Part shown: piece by piece, positions 7,961-17,062 of the stretch
Layout of the letters: each line of letters starts with the position of its first letter
Position numbering within the stretch: position 1 is the first letter of the stretch
DNA from: Streptomyces sp. NBC_00878
Lineage (GTDB): Bacteria; Actinomycetota; Actinomycetes; Streptomycetales; Streptomycetaceae
Length of the DNA: 64,000 nucleotides
Reading direction: 5' to 3'
Assembly: GCF_026341515.1 (NCBI RefSeq)
Contig: NZ_JAPEOK010000001.1
Location: 3,844,001 to 3,908,000 of the forward strand
Translations under genes and position numbers: made by a program
Notes under the pieces: model-generated
The model's database searches: none
Told to the model about the DNA's origin: nothing
What the model saw: the letters and a program-made list of their open reading frames with translations, nothing else

Positions 7961-10444
7961 TCAGCGCCTCACATCACCCTTTCCACACGCCAGGCCGTCG
8001 CCGTTGCGGTCCAGACGCAGCGGGTCGTCCTTGCCGTTCACCTTCAGGCGGCCGTACTCGTTCTCCTTCAGCCAGGCGCAGCGGGCCGCCGTCGTCTTCT
8101 TGACCTCGTCCGGGAAGACCGTCGGTACGCAGACGTTGACCGAGCCGTAGTGGCGGTCGCAGCCCGCGACGGTCGTGCTGACCTTGGCCGAGGCGCGCTT
8201 CTTGCCGGGCTTGTTGACCTTGCCTTCGAGGGAGTCCGCGAAGGAGTGCTCGTGCGCCGAGGCCGTGTCGGAGGCTGCCGCCGCCATGGCCGACGGGCCC
8301 TGGAGGTGGACCCACTTCGCCACCGACGGCACGCCGTTCGCGTCGACCGCGAAGAGCATGTACCAGCCGGGCGGGGCCAGGTTGGGGTTGCTCGTCACGT
8401 TCAGGTCGACGTTGTTGCCGTCGACGGAGAGCGGCAGGTCCACGAAGCGCTGGTTCGGGTCGGACGAGTGCGTCACCGCGGCCGGTCGGATCAACTCCGC
8501 CTTGGCGATGGGCCGGTCGACCGTGATGCGCTGCGTGTCGCCGTACGTCCACTCGTTGTCGATCATCGAAGTGATCGTCGGGCGGGCGCCCTTGAGGAGG
8601 TACGGCGGGGTGTAGATGGACACGTTGTGGTTCCAGGAGCCGTTGCCCGGGTTGTCGCCGGTCGCCATCACGCGGCCGTCCGGGAGCAGGAACGCGGAGG
8701 AGTGGTAGCCGCGGGCCTCGGGGTCGGCGGCCACCGGGTCGAAGGTCTCCGTCGTCGGGTCGAAGATCGACGACTCGTAGACCGGGTTGGCGCGGTTGTG
8801 CAGAGCGCCGCCGGTCTCCAGGACCTTCCCGTCGGGCAGCAGCACGGCGGAGACGTACATCTTGCCCTGGCCGCCGGTCTGCGGGATCTTGCCGTTGCCC
8901 AGGTCGACCGTGCCCTGCGGGATCGGCGGTCCGGCGACGTACGCCGGGTTGGCGGACTTCAGGTCGATGATGTCGGTGAGCCGGTTCGCGTCGGGGTTCG
9001 AGTCGATGTTGCCGCCGCCGAGGGTGAGGACCTTCTGGTCCTGGGCCGGGGGCAGCAGCACGCTCGCCGACTGGTCGCGTTCGTCCTTGTTCCGCAGCCC
9101 CGGCACCTCGGTGCTGGTGTTGGCGTCGTAGTCGTAGATCACCGAACCCGTGCCGGGGATGTTGTTGCCGAAGGTGTGGCTGCCCGTGTAGAAGAGGCGG
9201 CCGTCCTGCATCAGGACCATCGACGGGTACAGACCCCAGTACGACCAGGTCTGGTTGACCTGCCACAGCGGCAGCCACTTGTTCTCGGCGGCCGACCAGC
9301 GCTCGGCCGTCACGGACCCGGTCGAGTCCTCCTTCAGCCCGCCGAACGAGATGACGTCACCGTTGCCGAGGATCGTCGCCGACGGGTACCAGTGGCCGTC
9401 GTTCATGTCGTTCGTCTTGCTGTACGTCTCGGTCACCGGGTCGAAGGTGTACGAGTCCTTGTAGCCCTGGTAGCCGATCGTGCCGTCGGCGGACGGAAAG
9501 CCCTTGTTGCCGCTCATCACGAGGACCCGGCCGTCCTGCAACTGCACATGCCCGGCGCAGAACATGTCCTTGGGCGTGGGGATCTGCTTGTACGTGCCGT
9601 TCACCGGGTCGTAGACCGCACTGGTGAACGTACCCGCGTTGAACATCTCCTCGCTGTTGCCGGAACCCGCGATCAGCAGCACCTTGCCGTTGTTGAGGAC
9701 GACGGAGTGCATGGAGCGGACCGGGTTCTGCGTGGGCATGACGTCCCACCTGCCGTTGGCGCACTCCTCGGCCGTGCCGGTGCACACGGGGTCCGGGATC
9801 GGGTCGGCGACCTGGTCCATCGTGTAGTCGTCGGTGGTCACGGCGCCGGTGCCGTAGACGGAGACGCCCCAGGTGATGCGGTCGGTGCCCGCGGGGACCT
9901 CGGGCGTACGGACCGTCGCCTCGGCCCAACTGCCGCTGATGGGCAGGGTCTTGAGGTCGGTCCAGTACTGCCAGCCGGCGGTCGTGTCGTGCCGGAAGAG
10001 GGTGAGCGAGGTGTCCGGGGTCGTCGACTTGTACCAGAGCCCGAGGTCGTACTGCTTGCCGACGCTGACGCCCGGCGCGCACTCGGCGGACTCGGTGATC
10101 AGCGCCTTGCGGTCGCCCTCGGTACGGCGGGTCAGCTCGACCTTCATGGCCTTGGAGCCCGAGTGGGCGTCGGCCACGGTGGAGAAGGTGAAGTCGTTGT
10201 CTCCCCAGCCGGACTTCTCCCAGCAGTACGGCATGTCGTCCGTACCGGCGGTCTCGAAGCCGGGGTTCTTCACGAGGTTGGCGGCCGAGGCGGGCTGGGG
10301 AGCGATGAGGAGCAGCCCCGAGGTGAGGGCGCCCACGGCCAGCAGGGCGGTACGGCGGCGAGGGCGGGCGGGTCGTCTGGAGCGGGCAGGTCTTCTGAAC
10401 TTCGGAGCGGGTCTACTGGTCTTCGGAGCGGGTCTACTGAACAT
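7961..10444 (-). CDS. Secreted galactose oxidase-like copper-radical oxidase with N-terminal CBM-like and C-terminal excalibur-like domains
   Basis: An 827-residue exported protein. A long basic leader (RRRTALLAVGALTSG, ending PASA-AN about residue 54) could be Tat or Sec. Then comes a beta-sandwich, carbohydrate-binding-like module (ANLVKNPGFETAG onward), a seven-blade kelch propeller, and a DUF1929 early-set domain. Residues expected for a Cys-Tyr cofactor and copper site are present: DMFCAGH (Cys about 295), GHWYPSAT (Tyr about 353), RGYHSSAF (Tyr-His about 578) and VTHSSDPNQR (His about 658). The tail LDRNGDGLACGKG is an excalibur-type calcium motif. It is the last gene of a glycan operon and probably oxidises a sugar alcohol group at the cell surface. 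Confidence 0.88.
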   Translation of the reverse strand: MFSRPAPKTSRPAPKFRRPARSRRPARPRRRTALLAVGALTSGLLLIAPQPASAANLVKNPGFETAGTDDMPYCWEKSGWGDNDFTFSTVADAHSGSKAMKVELTRRTEGDRKALITESAECAPGVSVGKQYDLGLWYKSTTPDTSLTLFRHDTTAGWQYWTDLKTLPISGSWAEATVRTPEVPAGTDRITWGVSVYGTGAVTTDDYTMDQVADPIPDPVCTGTAEECANGRWDVMPTQNPVRSMHSVVLNNGKVLLIAGSGNSEEMFNAGTFTSAVYDPVNGTYKQIPTPKDMFCAGHVQLQDGRVLVMSGNKGFPSADGTIGYQGYKDSYTFDPVTETYSKTNDMNDGHWYPSATILGNGDVISFGGLKEDSTGSVTAERWSAAENKWLPLWQVNQTWSYWGLYPSMVLMQDGRLFYTGSHTFGNNIPGTGSVIYDYDANTSTEVPGLRNKDERDQSASVLLPPAQDQKVLTLGGGNIDSNPDANRLTDIIDLKSANPAYVAGPPIPQGTVDLGNGKIPQTGGQGKMYVSAVLLPDGKVLETGGALHNRANPVYESSIFDPTTETFDPVAADPEARGYHSSAFLLPDGRVMATGDNPGNGSWNHNVSIYTPPYLLKGARPTITSMIDNEWTYGDTQRITVDRPIAKAELIRPAAVTHSSDPNQRFVDLPLSVDGNNVDLNVTSNPNLAPPGWYMLFAVDANGVPSVAKWVHLQGPSAMAAAASDTASAHEHSFADSLEGKVNKPGKKRASAKVSTTVAGCDRHYGSVNVCVPTVFPDEVKKTTAARCAWLKENEYGRLKVNGKDDPLRLDRNGDGLACGKGDVRR

Positions 10445-11679
10445 CAGCTGGTTCTCCTTGCTGTGCGGCTCCCTGCGTGACGGCCGGTCTCGACGGCCGT
10501 CGTGTGTCCTGCGCGCCCTCCTTTCCGCGGCAGATAGACGAGGGCCTCCGTGCCCGCGAACCGCAGCACGAAGGTGGTCACCAGGGCGAGTGCGGTGGCG
10601 CCGAGGACGGACAGCCCGAACTGCCCGACGAGCAGAGCGATGAGCGGGATGCGCAGCACCAGGTCGGCGTTGGCCAGCAGCGCGAACCTGCTCACGCGGT
10701 CCCACCAGCGCCGGTGCTGGCGTCGGTCCCGGAAGCAGAGGTGCTCGATGAGCAGGAAGTTCCAGGCGACGCCGAACTGGTTGGCGACGATCTCGGCGGG
10801 CAGGTAGTGCATCCCGGCGGCCGTCAGGGCCCACAGCGCGGCGAGGTTCGGCAGGAACCCGGTCGCGCCGATCAGCCCGAACACCACCATCCGCGCGATG
10901 GGCGAGGCGGTGCGCAGCCCGGCGAGGTGCCGCAGGAAGCGGACGCCCTCCTTGGCGGTCGACTTGGACTCGCCCGCGAACCGGTCCTGGAAGACGAACG
11001 GCACCTCGGTGACCTGGCGCGGACGGGCGCGTACGGCCATTTCGAGCAGGATCTTGTAGCCGAGCGGCTTGAGGACGTCCGCGGTGACCGCGCTGCGGCG
11101 GATCGCGAAGAAGCCGCTCATCGGGTCGCTGATGCCGCGCAGCCGCCGCGGGAACAGCGTCTTCGTCAGCCAGGTCGCGCCGCGTGAGACGGCGATGCGG
11201 TAGCCGCCCGCGAGGCCGGCTCGGCTGCCGCCCTTGATGTAGCGGGAGGCGACGACGAGTCCGGCGGTGGCGCGCTCGCCCGCGGCCACCAACTCCGGTA
11301 CCAGGGACGGCGGATGCTGAAGGTCGCCGTCCATGACGACGATCCACTCGGAGGTCGCGGCCCGGATGCCCTCGACGACCGCGCCGCCGAGCCCGCCGAC
11401 CGGCGTTTCGCGGTGCAGCACGGTCACCGGGTACGGGCAGTCCCGCGCGGCCTCGTGGATCACCTCGGGGGTGTCGTCGGTGGAGTCGTCCACGAACACG
11501 ACCTCGCAGGGCAGCCGCGAGGGGACCGACTCGGTGATCCGGTGCAGCAACTCCCGTATGTTCGCGGACTCGTTGAAGGTCGGCACGACGATCGTGACGG
11601 CCCCGGGTTCGGGGACCGTGGAGGCCTCGCGCAGGGCCGGGTCGTGCAACTCCCCCGGGACGGTGGACTCGTACGTCAT
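10444..11679 (-). CDS. GT2 glycosyltransferase fused to a GtrA-like membrane domain
   Basis: A 411-residue membrane protein. The N-terminal half is a dolichyl-phosphate-mannose-synthase-like GT2 domain: VTIVVPTFNESANI near residue 25, FVDDSTDDT, and the metal-binding VMDGDLQHPP near residue 116. The C-terminal half (about 270-395) is a four-span GtrA flippase-like domain. Such fusions make and move polyprenyl-phosphate sugars across the membrane. Its TGA overlaps the ATG of the copper oxidase (shared base 10444), and its ATG overlaps the stop of the GT39 gene (11676-11679), so the four genes form one coupled operon. It most likely supplies lipid-linked sugar to the GT39 enzyme. Confidence 0.92.
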   Translation of the reverse strand: MTYESTVPGELHDPALREASTVPEPGAVTIVVPTFNESANIRELLHRITESVPSRLPCEVVFVDDSTDDTPEVIHEAARDCPYPVTVLHRETPVGGLGGAVVEGIRAATSEWIVVMDGDLQHPPSLVPELVAAGERATAGLVVASRYIKGGSRAGLAGGYRIAVSRGATWLTKTLFPRRLRGISDPMSGFFAIRRSAVTADVLKPLGYKILLEMAVRARPRQVTEVPFVFQDRFAGESKSTAKEGVRFLRHLAGLRTASPIARMVVFGLIGATGFLPNLAALWALTAAGMHYLPAEIVANQFGVAWNFLLIEHLCFRDRRQHRRWWDRVSRFALLANADLVLRIPLIALLVGQFGLSVLGATALALVTTFVLRFAGTEALVYLPRKGGRAGHTTAVETGRHAGSRTARRTS

Positions 11680-13433
11680 CGGTCGCCTCCGGTGGTCGCC
11701 GCGTCGGCTGTGTCGGCTGTGTCGGCTGTGCCCGTCGTACTTGCCGTGCCCGTCGTACTTGCCGTGCCCGTCGCACTTGCCGTACTGGCCGGACTTGCCG
11801 TGCCGCTGCCCTTGATCTGGCGGATCTCGATCCGGTCCGGGCCCTTGCCGAAGGTGGCGACCGGCGTCGAATGCCGCATCGCCTGCTTGACGTTGGGCAG
11901 GTCGGCCGCGTCGCGCCGTACGGTCGGGGAGGCGACGACGTAGTCGAGGTCGCGCCAGCCGCGCGGCATCGTCTTGGTCACCGCGGGGTCGAGGTCGGCC
12001 TTGTAGAACCAGATGACGCCGAGGCCGGGTTCGTATCCGGCGTGTACGAGGTCGAGCCAGAGCGCGTCGTCGACGAGCACGCGGGTGTCCTCGGGGCGCT
12101 CGACCTCGGTGGCCAGCCACTTGGCGGCGGCCTGGTAGGGGGCGTTGGCGTGGGCGGTGACGGCGGTGTGGTCGCCGTCGTACCAACGCGGTACGACGTA
12201 TGCCGCCGAGGCCGCGACGAGCAGCGCCGCGACCGCGTACCGGGCCCGGGAGACGTACTCCTTCTCGTCGGCGCTCCGCCATCTGCGCAGCACCCCGTGC
12301 GCGACGCTCGCGGCGCCTCCGGCGAGGACCAGTGCGAGGAAGGGCAGGGCCTGGATGACGTACATCGCGGGCAGGTAGCCGTTGGGGCGCAGGGCGACCA
12401 GCGCGAGGATGGCGACGGTGAACGCCGGTCCGGCGAGCGCCCGCGCGGTCACCGACCAGCGCCAGGTGACCAGGAGCAGCACCGCGCCCGCGAGGCCGCC
12501 CAGCGGCAGGACGCGGTCGTAGTAGAGCCAGGACTGCAGGACTCCGTACGAGCCGGAGCCCTGGTCGAGGATGAATCCCGAACCGGGCCTGGTCAGTTGG
12601 TATTCGAGGCCGTCCCACAGCGACACATGTCCGCCGCCGGGGAGGAGCTCGCCCTTGAGGAGGGCGAAGAGCGGGTAGGACAGGCCGATCAGCGCGCAGG
12701 CCGTGATGGCTCCGGTGAGCGCGAACTTACGGGTGTCCCGGTGGCTGTGGCGCCACATGGTGACCATCACCGCGGGCAGGACGAAGATCATCGTCTCTTT
12801 GGTGAGGACGGCCGCCGCGGCCGCGATGCCCGCGCCGAAATGGTGCCAGAGGTGGCGGCTCGGGGAGGCGGCCAGGCAGAACGCCAGCAGCGTCCACATC
12901 ACCGCGATGTTGTCGAGGAAGATCTCCCGCTGGAGGACCACGGACAGCGGCGAGAGCCCGAAGAGCAGCATCGCGAGCCCGGCCGCCCAGCGGGGCAGCC
13001 ACAGGCGGCGGGCCAGCACGTAGACGAGGACCGCGCTGACGGCGCTGACCAGCAGCATCACGATCCGCATCGAGCCGACCGTCATCGACTCGGGGCTGAT
13101 CAGGGCCGGTATCCAGGTGAGCAACGCTATTTGTATCCAGCCCAGCGGCGGGTGGTCGTACCAGTACGTGTAGTGGGCGAGCCCCTCGCCCTGCTGCACG
13201 GCCCAGGCCTGGGCGAGGTAGGTGCCCTCGTCGTCGCTGAGCGTCGGATAGTCGGCGATGTTCCACCCTTGCACGGTCATGACAACCACAAGGAGTACGC
13301 CGCACAGGACCAGGTCGGCACGCGAAGTGCGCAGGCGGGACGGGGGCGTTCGAGGAGTCGAACCGGTTTTGGGGACAGGTGTCCGCTGCGCGGGGACCTT
13401 GGAAGTGGTCACCGCGGGAAGGGTGGAGGTCAC
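11676..13433 (-). CDS. GT39-like polyprenyl-phosphate-sugar:acceptor transferase
   Basis: A 585-residue polytopic protein of the ArnT/PMT (GT39/GT-C) type. After a 40-residue cytoplasmic N-terminus and first span comes the acidic loop LSDDEGTYLAQAWAVQ, the usual catalytic-loop site of the fold, then HPPLGWIQIALL and EIFLDNIAVMW. About 10-11 spans are followed by an extracytoplasmic domain (about 430-545). The last 40 residues are Thr/Ala/Gly repeats encoded by 9- and 18-bp duplications. It probably transfers a sugar from the lipid carrier made by the GT2-GtrA partner to a protein or polysaccharide. ATGA overlaps link it to both neighbours. The acceptor is unknown. Confidence 0.88.
   Translation of the reverse strand: MTSTLPAVTTSKVPAQRTPVPKTGSTPRTPPSRLRTSRADLVLCGVLLVVVMTVQGWNIADYPTLSDDEGTYLAQAWAVQQGEGLAHYTYWYDHPPLGWIQIALLTWIPALISPESMTVGSMRIVMLLVSAVSAVLVYVLARRLWLPRWAAGLAMLLFGLSPLSVVLQREIFLDNIAVMWTLLAFCLAASPSRHLWHHFGAGIAAAAAVLTKETMIFVLPAVMVTMWRHSHRDTRKFALTGAITACALIGLSYPLFALLKGELLPGGGHVSLWDGLEYQLTRPGSGFILDQGSGSYGVLQSWLYYDRVLPLGGLAGAVLLLVTWRWSVTARALAGPAFTVAILALVALRPNGYLPAMYVIQALPFLALVLAGGAASVAHGVLRRWRSADEKEYVSRARYAVAALLVAASAAYVVPRWYDGDHTAVTAHANAPYQAAAKWLATEVERPEDTRVLVDDALWLDLVHAGYEPGLGVIWFYKADLDPAVTKTMPRGWRDLDYVVASPTVRRDAADLPNVKQAMRHSTPVATFGKGPDRIEIRQIKGSGTASPASTASATGTASTTGTASTTGTADTADTADAATTGGDR
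11701..11800 (-). repeat. 9-bp and 18-bp tandem repeats in GT39 gene tail
   Basis: Three 9-bp units (GTGTCGGCT type) followed by three units of 18 bp (GTGCCCGTCGTACTTGCC type) encode the repeated TADTAD and GTASTT tail of the transferase. Confidence 0.8.
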
Positions 13434-14785
13434 GCAGGAACGTCCTCTCGAGACCCGCGGGTCGCTGCGGCCGCGGCTTCGGTGGCTTCAGTGGCTTCGA
13501 GGGAGTCAAGAACTTGGGCGGCTTCGGCGGCTTCGGCGGAGCCGAGAGATTTGGTGAGATGCGCGCCGACGTGGCTGGTCAACTCCCAGTCGTTCTGGCC
13601 CCGTTGTTCACGCCACACGGCTCGGACGGCCGCTCCGGCGAGGAGCACCTGGTAGAAGGGGCCGCCGACGATGAGCTTGAGGTAGTGCACGAACCGGACG
13701 CGCAGCCCGTACTGCTTGCCGAAGTCGTGCAGCCCGACCAGCTCGAAGACGAAGGTGACGAAGGCGGTGACGGCCGGCAGGAAGGTGATGAAGGCGATGC
13801 CGACCGGTACGTCGAGGAAGAGCGCGACGGCCACGTTGAGCGGGATGATCACGCCGGAGATCGCCTGGAGGTACGGGGTCATCAGTGTGTAGCGGGCGAG
13901 CAGCCGCTGGCCGAAGCCGGGCAGCTGCTTCCAGTCCCGCTTCCGGTAGACCTGGAGGAAGCCCTGGTTCCACCGGGTGCGCTGCTTGAGCAGCGACATC
14001 AGGCTGCCGGGGGTCTCCTCCTTGGTCACCATGTCGGAGTCGTACGCGACGACGACCTTTTTGCCGATGCTGGAGAGCCGCACGCCCAGGTCGCAGTCCT
14101 CGGCGAGGCAGTCCGGGTCCCAGCCGTCGGCGGCCCGCAGGACGTCCGTGCGGACGAAGACGGTGTTGCCGCCGAGGGGAATGAAACCTTTCTGCGCGTG
14201 CAGGTGAAGCCGGGAGCGGAACCAGAAGAAGTACTCCAGGCAGTTGCGCAGGCTGTACCAGCTGGAGTGGAAGTTGATGAGCTGGACGCCGCCCTGGACG
14301 ACGTCGGCGCCGGTCGACCGGAAGGCGTGGTCGACGTGCGCGAGCAGCTCCGGGTGGACCTGGTCCTCGGCGTCGAAGACTCCGACGATGTCACCGCGGC
14401 AGTGCGGCAACGCCGTGTTCATCGCCCTCGGCTTGTTCTTCTTCTCGTGCGTGTCGACGACGACGCGTACGCGCGGGTCACGCTCCGAGGCCTCGCAGGC
14501 CACCTCGGTGGTGTCCGGGTCGTCGTGGCCGACGATCACGATGATCTCGAAGTCGGTGTGGCTGGATTCCAGCAGTCGCTGGATCGTGTGGTCGAGCACC
14601 GCCTGCTCGTGTCTCGCCGGCAGCAGCAGCGAGAAGGAGAGGTGCTCGCCTCCGTCTGGTCTGCTGAACCGCGTGGAGGCAAGTACTTCGGGCGTCCGCC
14701 ACGCGTGCATCTGCCACCACAAAGTGAAGGCAGCCATCCCAAAAAGGGCAAGCGAAACGGCAGCAATGAGCACAGACGTAAGCAA
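13430..14785 (-). CDS. Processive-type GT2 glycosyltransferase (cellulose/hyaluronan-synthase-like)
   Basis: A 451-residue membrane enzyme: one N-terminal span, a cytoplasmic GT-A domain, and three to four C-terminal spans. Signature residues appear in order: LLLPARHEQ, VFDAEDQVHP (DxD-type, about residue 138), CLAEDCDLG (catalytic-base ED) and QRTRWNQG (QxxRW, about residue 266), which mark processive beta-glycan synthases. The TTG at 14785 follows GGGGGG closely; a GTG 12 nt downstream is the alternative. The last 40 residues are Ala/Glu repeats coded by 9-bp units. As first gene of the operon it probably builds the extracellular polymer acted on by the oxidase at the operon's end. Confidence 0.9.
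   Translation of the reverse strand: MLTSVLIAAVSLALFGMAAFTLWWQMHAWRTPEVLASTRFSRPDGGEHLSFSLLLPARHEQAVLDHTIQRLLESSHTDFEIIVIVGHDDPDTTEVACEASERDPRVRVVVDTHEKKNKPRAMNTALPHCRGDIVGVFDAEDQVHPELLAHVDHAFRSTGADVVQGGVQLINFHSSWYSLRNCLEYFFWFRSRLHLHAQKGFIPLGGNTVFVRTDVLRAADGWDPDCLAEDCDLGVRLSSIGKKVVVAYDSDMVTKEETPGSLMSLLKQRTRWNQGFLQVYRKRDWKQLPGFGQRLLARYTLMTPYLQAISGVIIPLNVAVALFLDVPVGIAFITFLPAVTAFVTFVFELVGLHDFGKQYGLRVRFVHYLKLIVGGPFYQVLLAGAAVRAVWREQRGQNDWELTSHVGAHLTKSLGSAEAAEAAQVLDSLEATEATEAAAAATRGSREDVPA
13470..13545 (-). repeat. 9-bp degenerate tandem repeats in the GT2 gene tail
   Basis: Repeats of the GGTGGCTTC / GGCGGCTTC type on the plus strand encode the EA-rich tail of the glycosyltransferase (SAEAAEAA, EATEATEAAAA). 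Confidence 0.7.
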
Positions 14786-14811
14786 CAGATCCCCCCAGAT
14801 CCCAAAACCCC

Positions 14812-14823
14812 CTGTCGCGACAG
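14812..14823. promoter_or_regulatory. Perfect palindrome upstream of the glycan operon
   Basis: CTGTCGCGACAG is a perfect 12-bp palindrome 27 bp upstream of the operon's first start codon, and a second half site (CTGTCGCG) lies at 14834-14841. The position suits an operator or mRNA-leader element. No regulator is assigned. Confidence 0.45.
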
Positions 14824-14982
14824 CGAGTCACTCCTGTCGCGTCCCGGTGGAGAGACTAAGGGGGTTCTGTGAAGTCCGGGAACTGTTCTGATAAATAACG
14901 TGTTTCGGAATGGTAGGTCGACTTGTGGGGCGCACCCGAACAGATGCCCACAATCCCCCCAGTGAGCAGGGGGTTTCGCCCC

Positions 14983-17013
14983 TCAGCGCCCCAACGCCGC
15001 CCGCAGACGGTCGACTTCGGTCGTCGGAGCATCACAAGTGAAGTTACGGCAGACGTAAGCCGTCGGTTCACCGTTCACGAGCGATCGGTCTGCGAGCAAA
15101 GGGAGTTCACCACTGTCCGGGGTGCCCACGGCGACGACCACGCCGGGCGCCGTGGCGAGGAGGGCCGCACGGTGGAGCGCCTTGGTCGCCGGGTCGTCGG
15201 CCGGACCCACGACGGCCACCTCGCGCGGCCCGTCGAGCAGGGCCTCCGCCGTGGCCAGACCCCAGCCGATGAAGCGCGGCGCGCGCGGGCCGAGTGCCTT
15301 GACGACGCCCAACGCCCGTTCGGCGGCGGCCCGGTGGGGTTCGGCGCCGGTCTGGGCGGCGTAGCTCAGCAGGGCTCCGGCGGCCGCGCTCCAGCCGGAG
15401 GGCGTGGCGTTGTCGGTCGGGTCCTGCGGGCGGCGGATGAGCTTCTCGGCGTCAGCGGCCGTGTCGTACAGGGTTCCTGACTCCTCGTCGGTGAACCGCA
15501 CGAGGACGTGGTCGAGCAGGAATCCGGCGAATTCCAGCCATACGCCCTCGCCGGTGACCGAGGCGAGCGCGAGGAAGCCCTCCGCGACGTCGGCGTAGTC
15601 CTCCAGGACACCCGCGTTGGCGCCGGCCCGTCCGTCCTTGCTGGTCCGGGCGAGCCGGGCGTGCTCGTCCAGGTGGATCCGGACGAGGAGGTCGGCGGCG
15701 GCGAGCGCCGCCTCCACGAGGTCGGGGCGGTCGAAGTACGCGCCGGTCTCGGCGAGGGCGGCGACGGCGAGACCGTTCCAGGCGGCGACGATCTTGTCGT
15801 CCCGGCCGGGGGCGGGCCGCAGGTCGCGCGCCGCCAGGAGCCGCCCGCGAATGGAGGCGATCTGCTCCGCGTCGAACACGCCCTCGTGCTGCGGGAGTTG
15901 GAGGACGGAGGCGCCCTCCTCGAAGGTGCCGTCCTCGGTCACGCCAAAGTAGTGGGCAGCGATTGCGGCATCCTGCTCACCGAGGACCTCGCGAAGCTGC
16001 CCGGGCGTCCATACGTAGTAGGCGCCCTCGACGTGCCTGCCGTGCCCGTCGTCGCTGTCGGCGTCGAGTGCGGAGGCGAACCCGCCCTCGTTCGTATGGA
16101 GTTCGCGGACCATGAAGTCGGCGGTCTCCAGGGCGACACGGCGGGCGAGGTCGGACCCGGTGGCCCGCCACAGGTGCGCGTACACGCGGCACAAAAGTGC
16201 ATTATCATACAGCATCTTCTCAAAATGGGGCACAATCCATTCGCGATCGACGGAGTATCGCGCGAACCCGCCCCCGAGTTGGTCGTAAATCCCCCCGCGG
16301 GCCATCCGCTCGCAGGTGTCGGCGGCCATCTGCAGCGCGCCCTCGGCGCCGGTTCGGGCATGGTGCCGCAGCAGGAATTCGACGACCATGGACGGCGGGA
16401 ACTTGGGCGCGCGGCCGAAGCCGCCGTGGGTGGAGTCGTACTCCCGGGTGAGGCCCAGCAGTGCCCGCGCGAGCTCCTCCTCGCCGGGCACCTGGGTGTC
16501 GCCGAACGCGATCTCCCGGCCCGCCAGGTCCCGCACGATCTTCTCGGCGACCTCCGCGACCTCGTCCCGCCGGTCGGTCCACGCGCTGTGCACGCCCTCG
16601 ATGACCTGCCGGAAGGACGGCATGCCCTGCCGGGGCGCGGGCGGGAAGTAGGTGCCGAAGTAGAACGGTTCGGCCTCGGGCGTGAGGAAGACCGTCATGG
16701 GCCAGCCGCCCTGCCCGGTCGCCGCCTGCACGGCCTCCATGTAGACGGCGTCGACATCGGGGCGCTCCTCGCGGTCGACCTTGATATTGACGAAGTACTC
16801 GTTCATATAAGCGGCGACTGCTTCGTCCTCGAAGCTTTCGCGAGCTAGAACATGACACCAATGGCAGCTGGAATAGCCGACGCTCAGGTGTACGGGAACA
16901 CCTCGCCGTCCTGCCTCCGTGAAGGCCTCTTCCGACCAGGGCCACCAGTCGACGGGGTTGTCGGCGTGCTGGAGGAGGTACGGGGATGTCTCATGGGCCA
17001 GTCGGTTCGGCAT
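14983..17013 (-). CDS. Thioredoxin-fold / glucosidase-like protein (DUF255, YyaL/SPATA20 family)
   Basis: A 676-residue cytoplasmic protein of the DUF255 family. It opens [20 protein letters not shown], the family hallmark, and carries the thioredoxin-like CxxC in YSSCHWCHV (about residues 47-52). The remaining 500 residues form an alpha/alpha toroid like glycosidase or AGE epimerase folds ([30 protein letters not shown]). The precise reaction is not established for the family. The ATG at 17013 gives the conserved N-terminus; a much longer upstream frame has no family match. It stands alone between the glycan operon and the recombinase remnant. Confidence 0.9.
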   Translation of the reverse strand: MPNRLAHETSPYLLQHADNPVDWWPWSEEAFTEAGRRGVPVHLSVGYSSCHWCHVLARESFEDEAVAAYMNEYFVNIKVDREERPDVDAVYMEAVQAATGQGGWPMTVFLTPEAEPFYFGTYFPPAPRQGMPSFRQVIEGVHSAWTDRRDEVAEVAEKIVRDLAGREIAFGDTQVPGEEELARALLGLTREYDSTHGGFGRAPKFPPSMVVEFLLRHHARTGAEGALQMAADTCERMARGGIYDQLGGGFARYSVDREWIVPHFEKMLYDNALLCRVYAHLWRATGSDLARRVALETADFMVRELHTNEGGFASALDADSDDGHGRHVEGAYYVWTPGQLREVLGEQDAAIAAHYFGVTEDGTFEEGASVLQLPQHEGVFDAEQIASIRGRLLAARDLRPAPGRDDKIVAAWNGLAVAALAETGAYFDRPDLVEAALAAADLLVRIHLDEHARLARTSKDGRAGANAGVLEDYADVAEGFLALASVTGEGVWLEFAGFLLDHVLVRFTDEESGTLYDTAADAEKLIRRPQDPTDNATPSGWSAAAGALLSYAAQTGAEPHRAAAERALGVVKALGPRAPRFIGWGLATAEALLDGPREVAVVGPADDPATKALHRAALLATAPGVVVAVGTPDSGELPLLADRSLVNGEPTAYVCRNFTCDAPTTEVDRLRAALGR

Positions 17014-17062
17014 GTACCCATCCTGCCTGAGAGGTCCGCCGGACTGGGGGATGGACCGACCC

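Noticed and set aside
7907..10480. 857-codon plus-strand frame opposite the copper oxidase
   Set aside because: Val/Arg/Gly/His-rich shadow of a G+C-rich gene; the minus frame carries all catalytic motifs.
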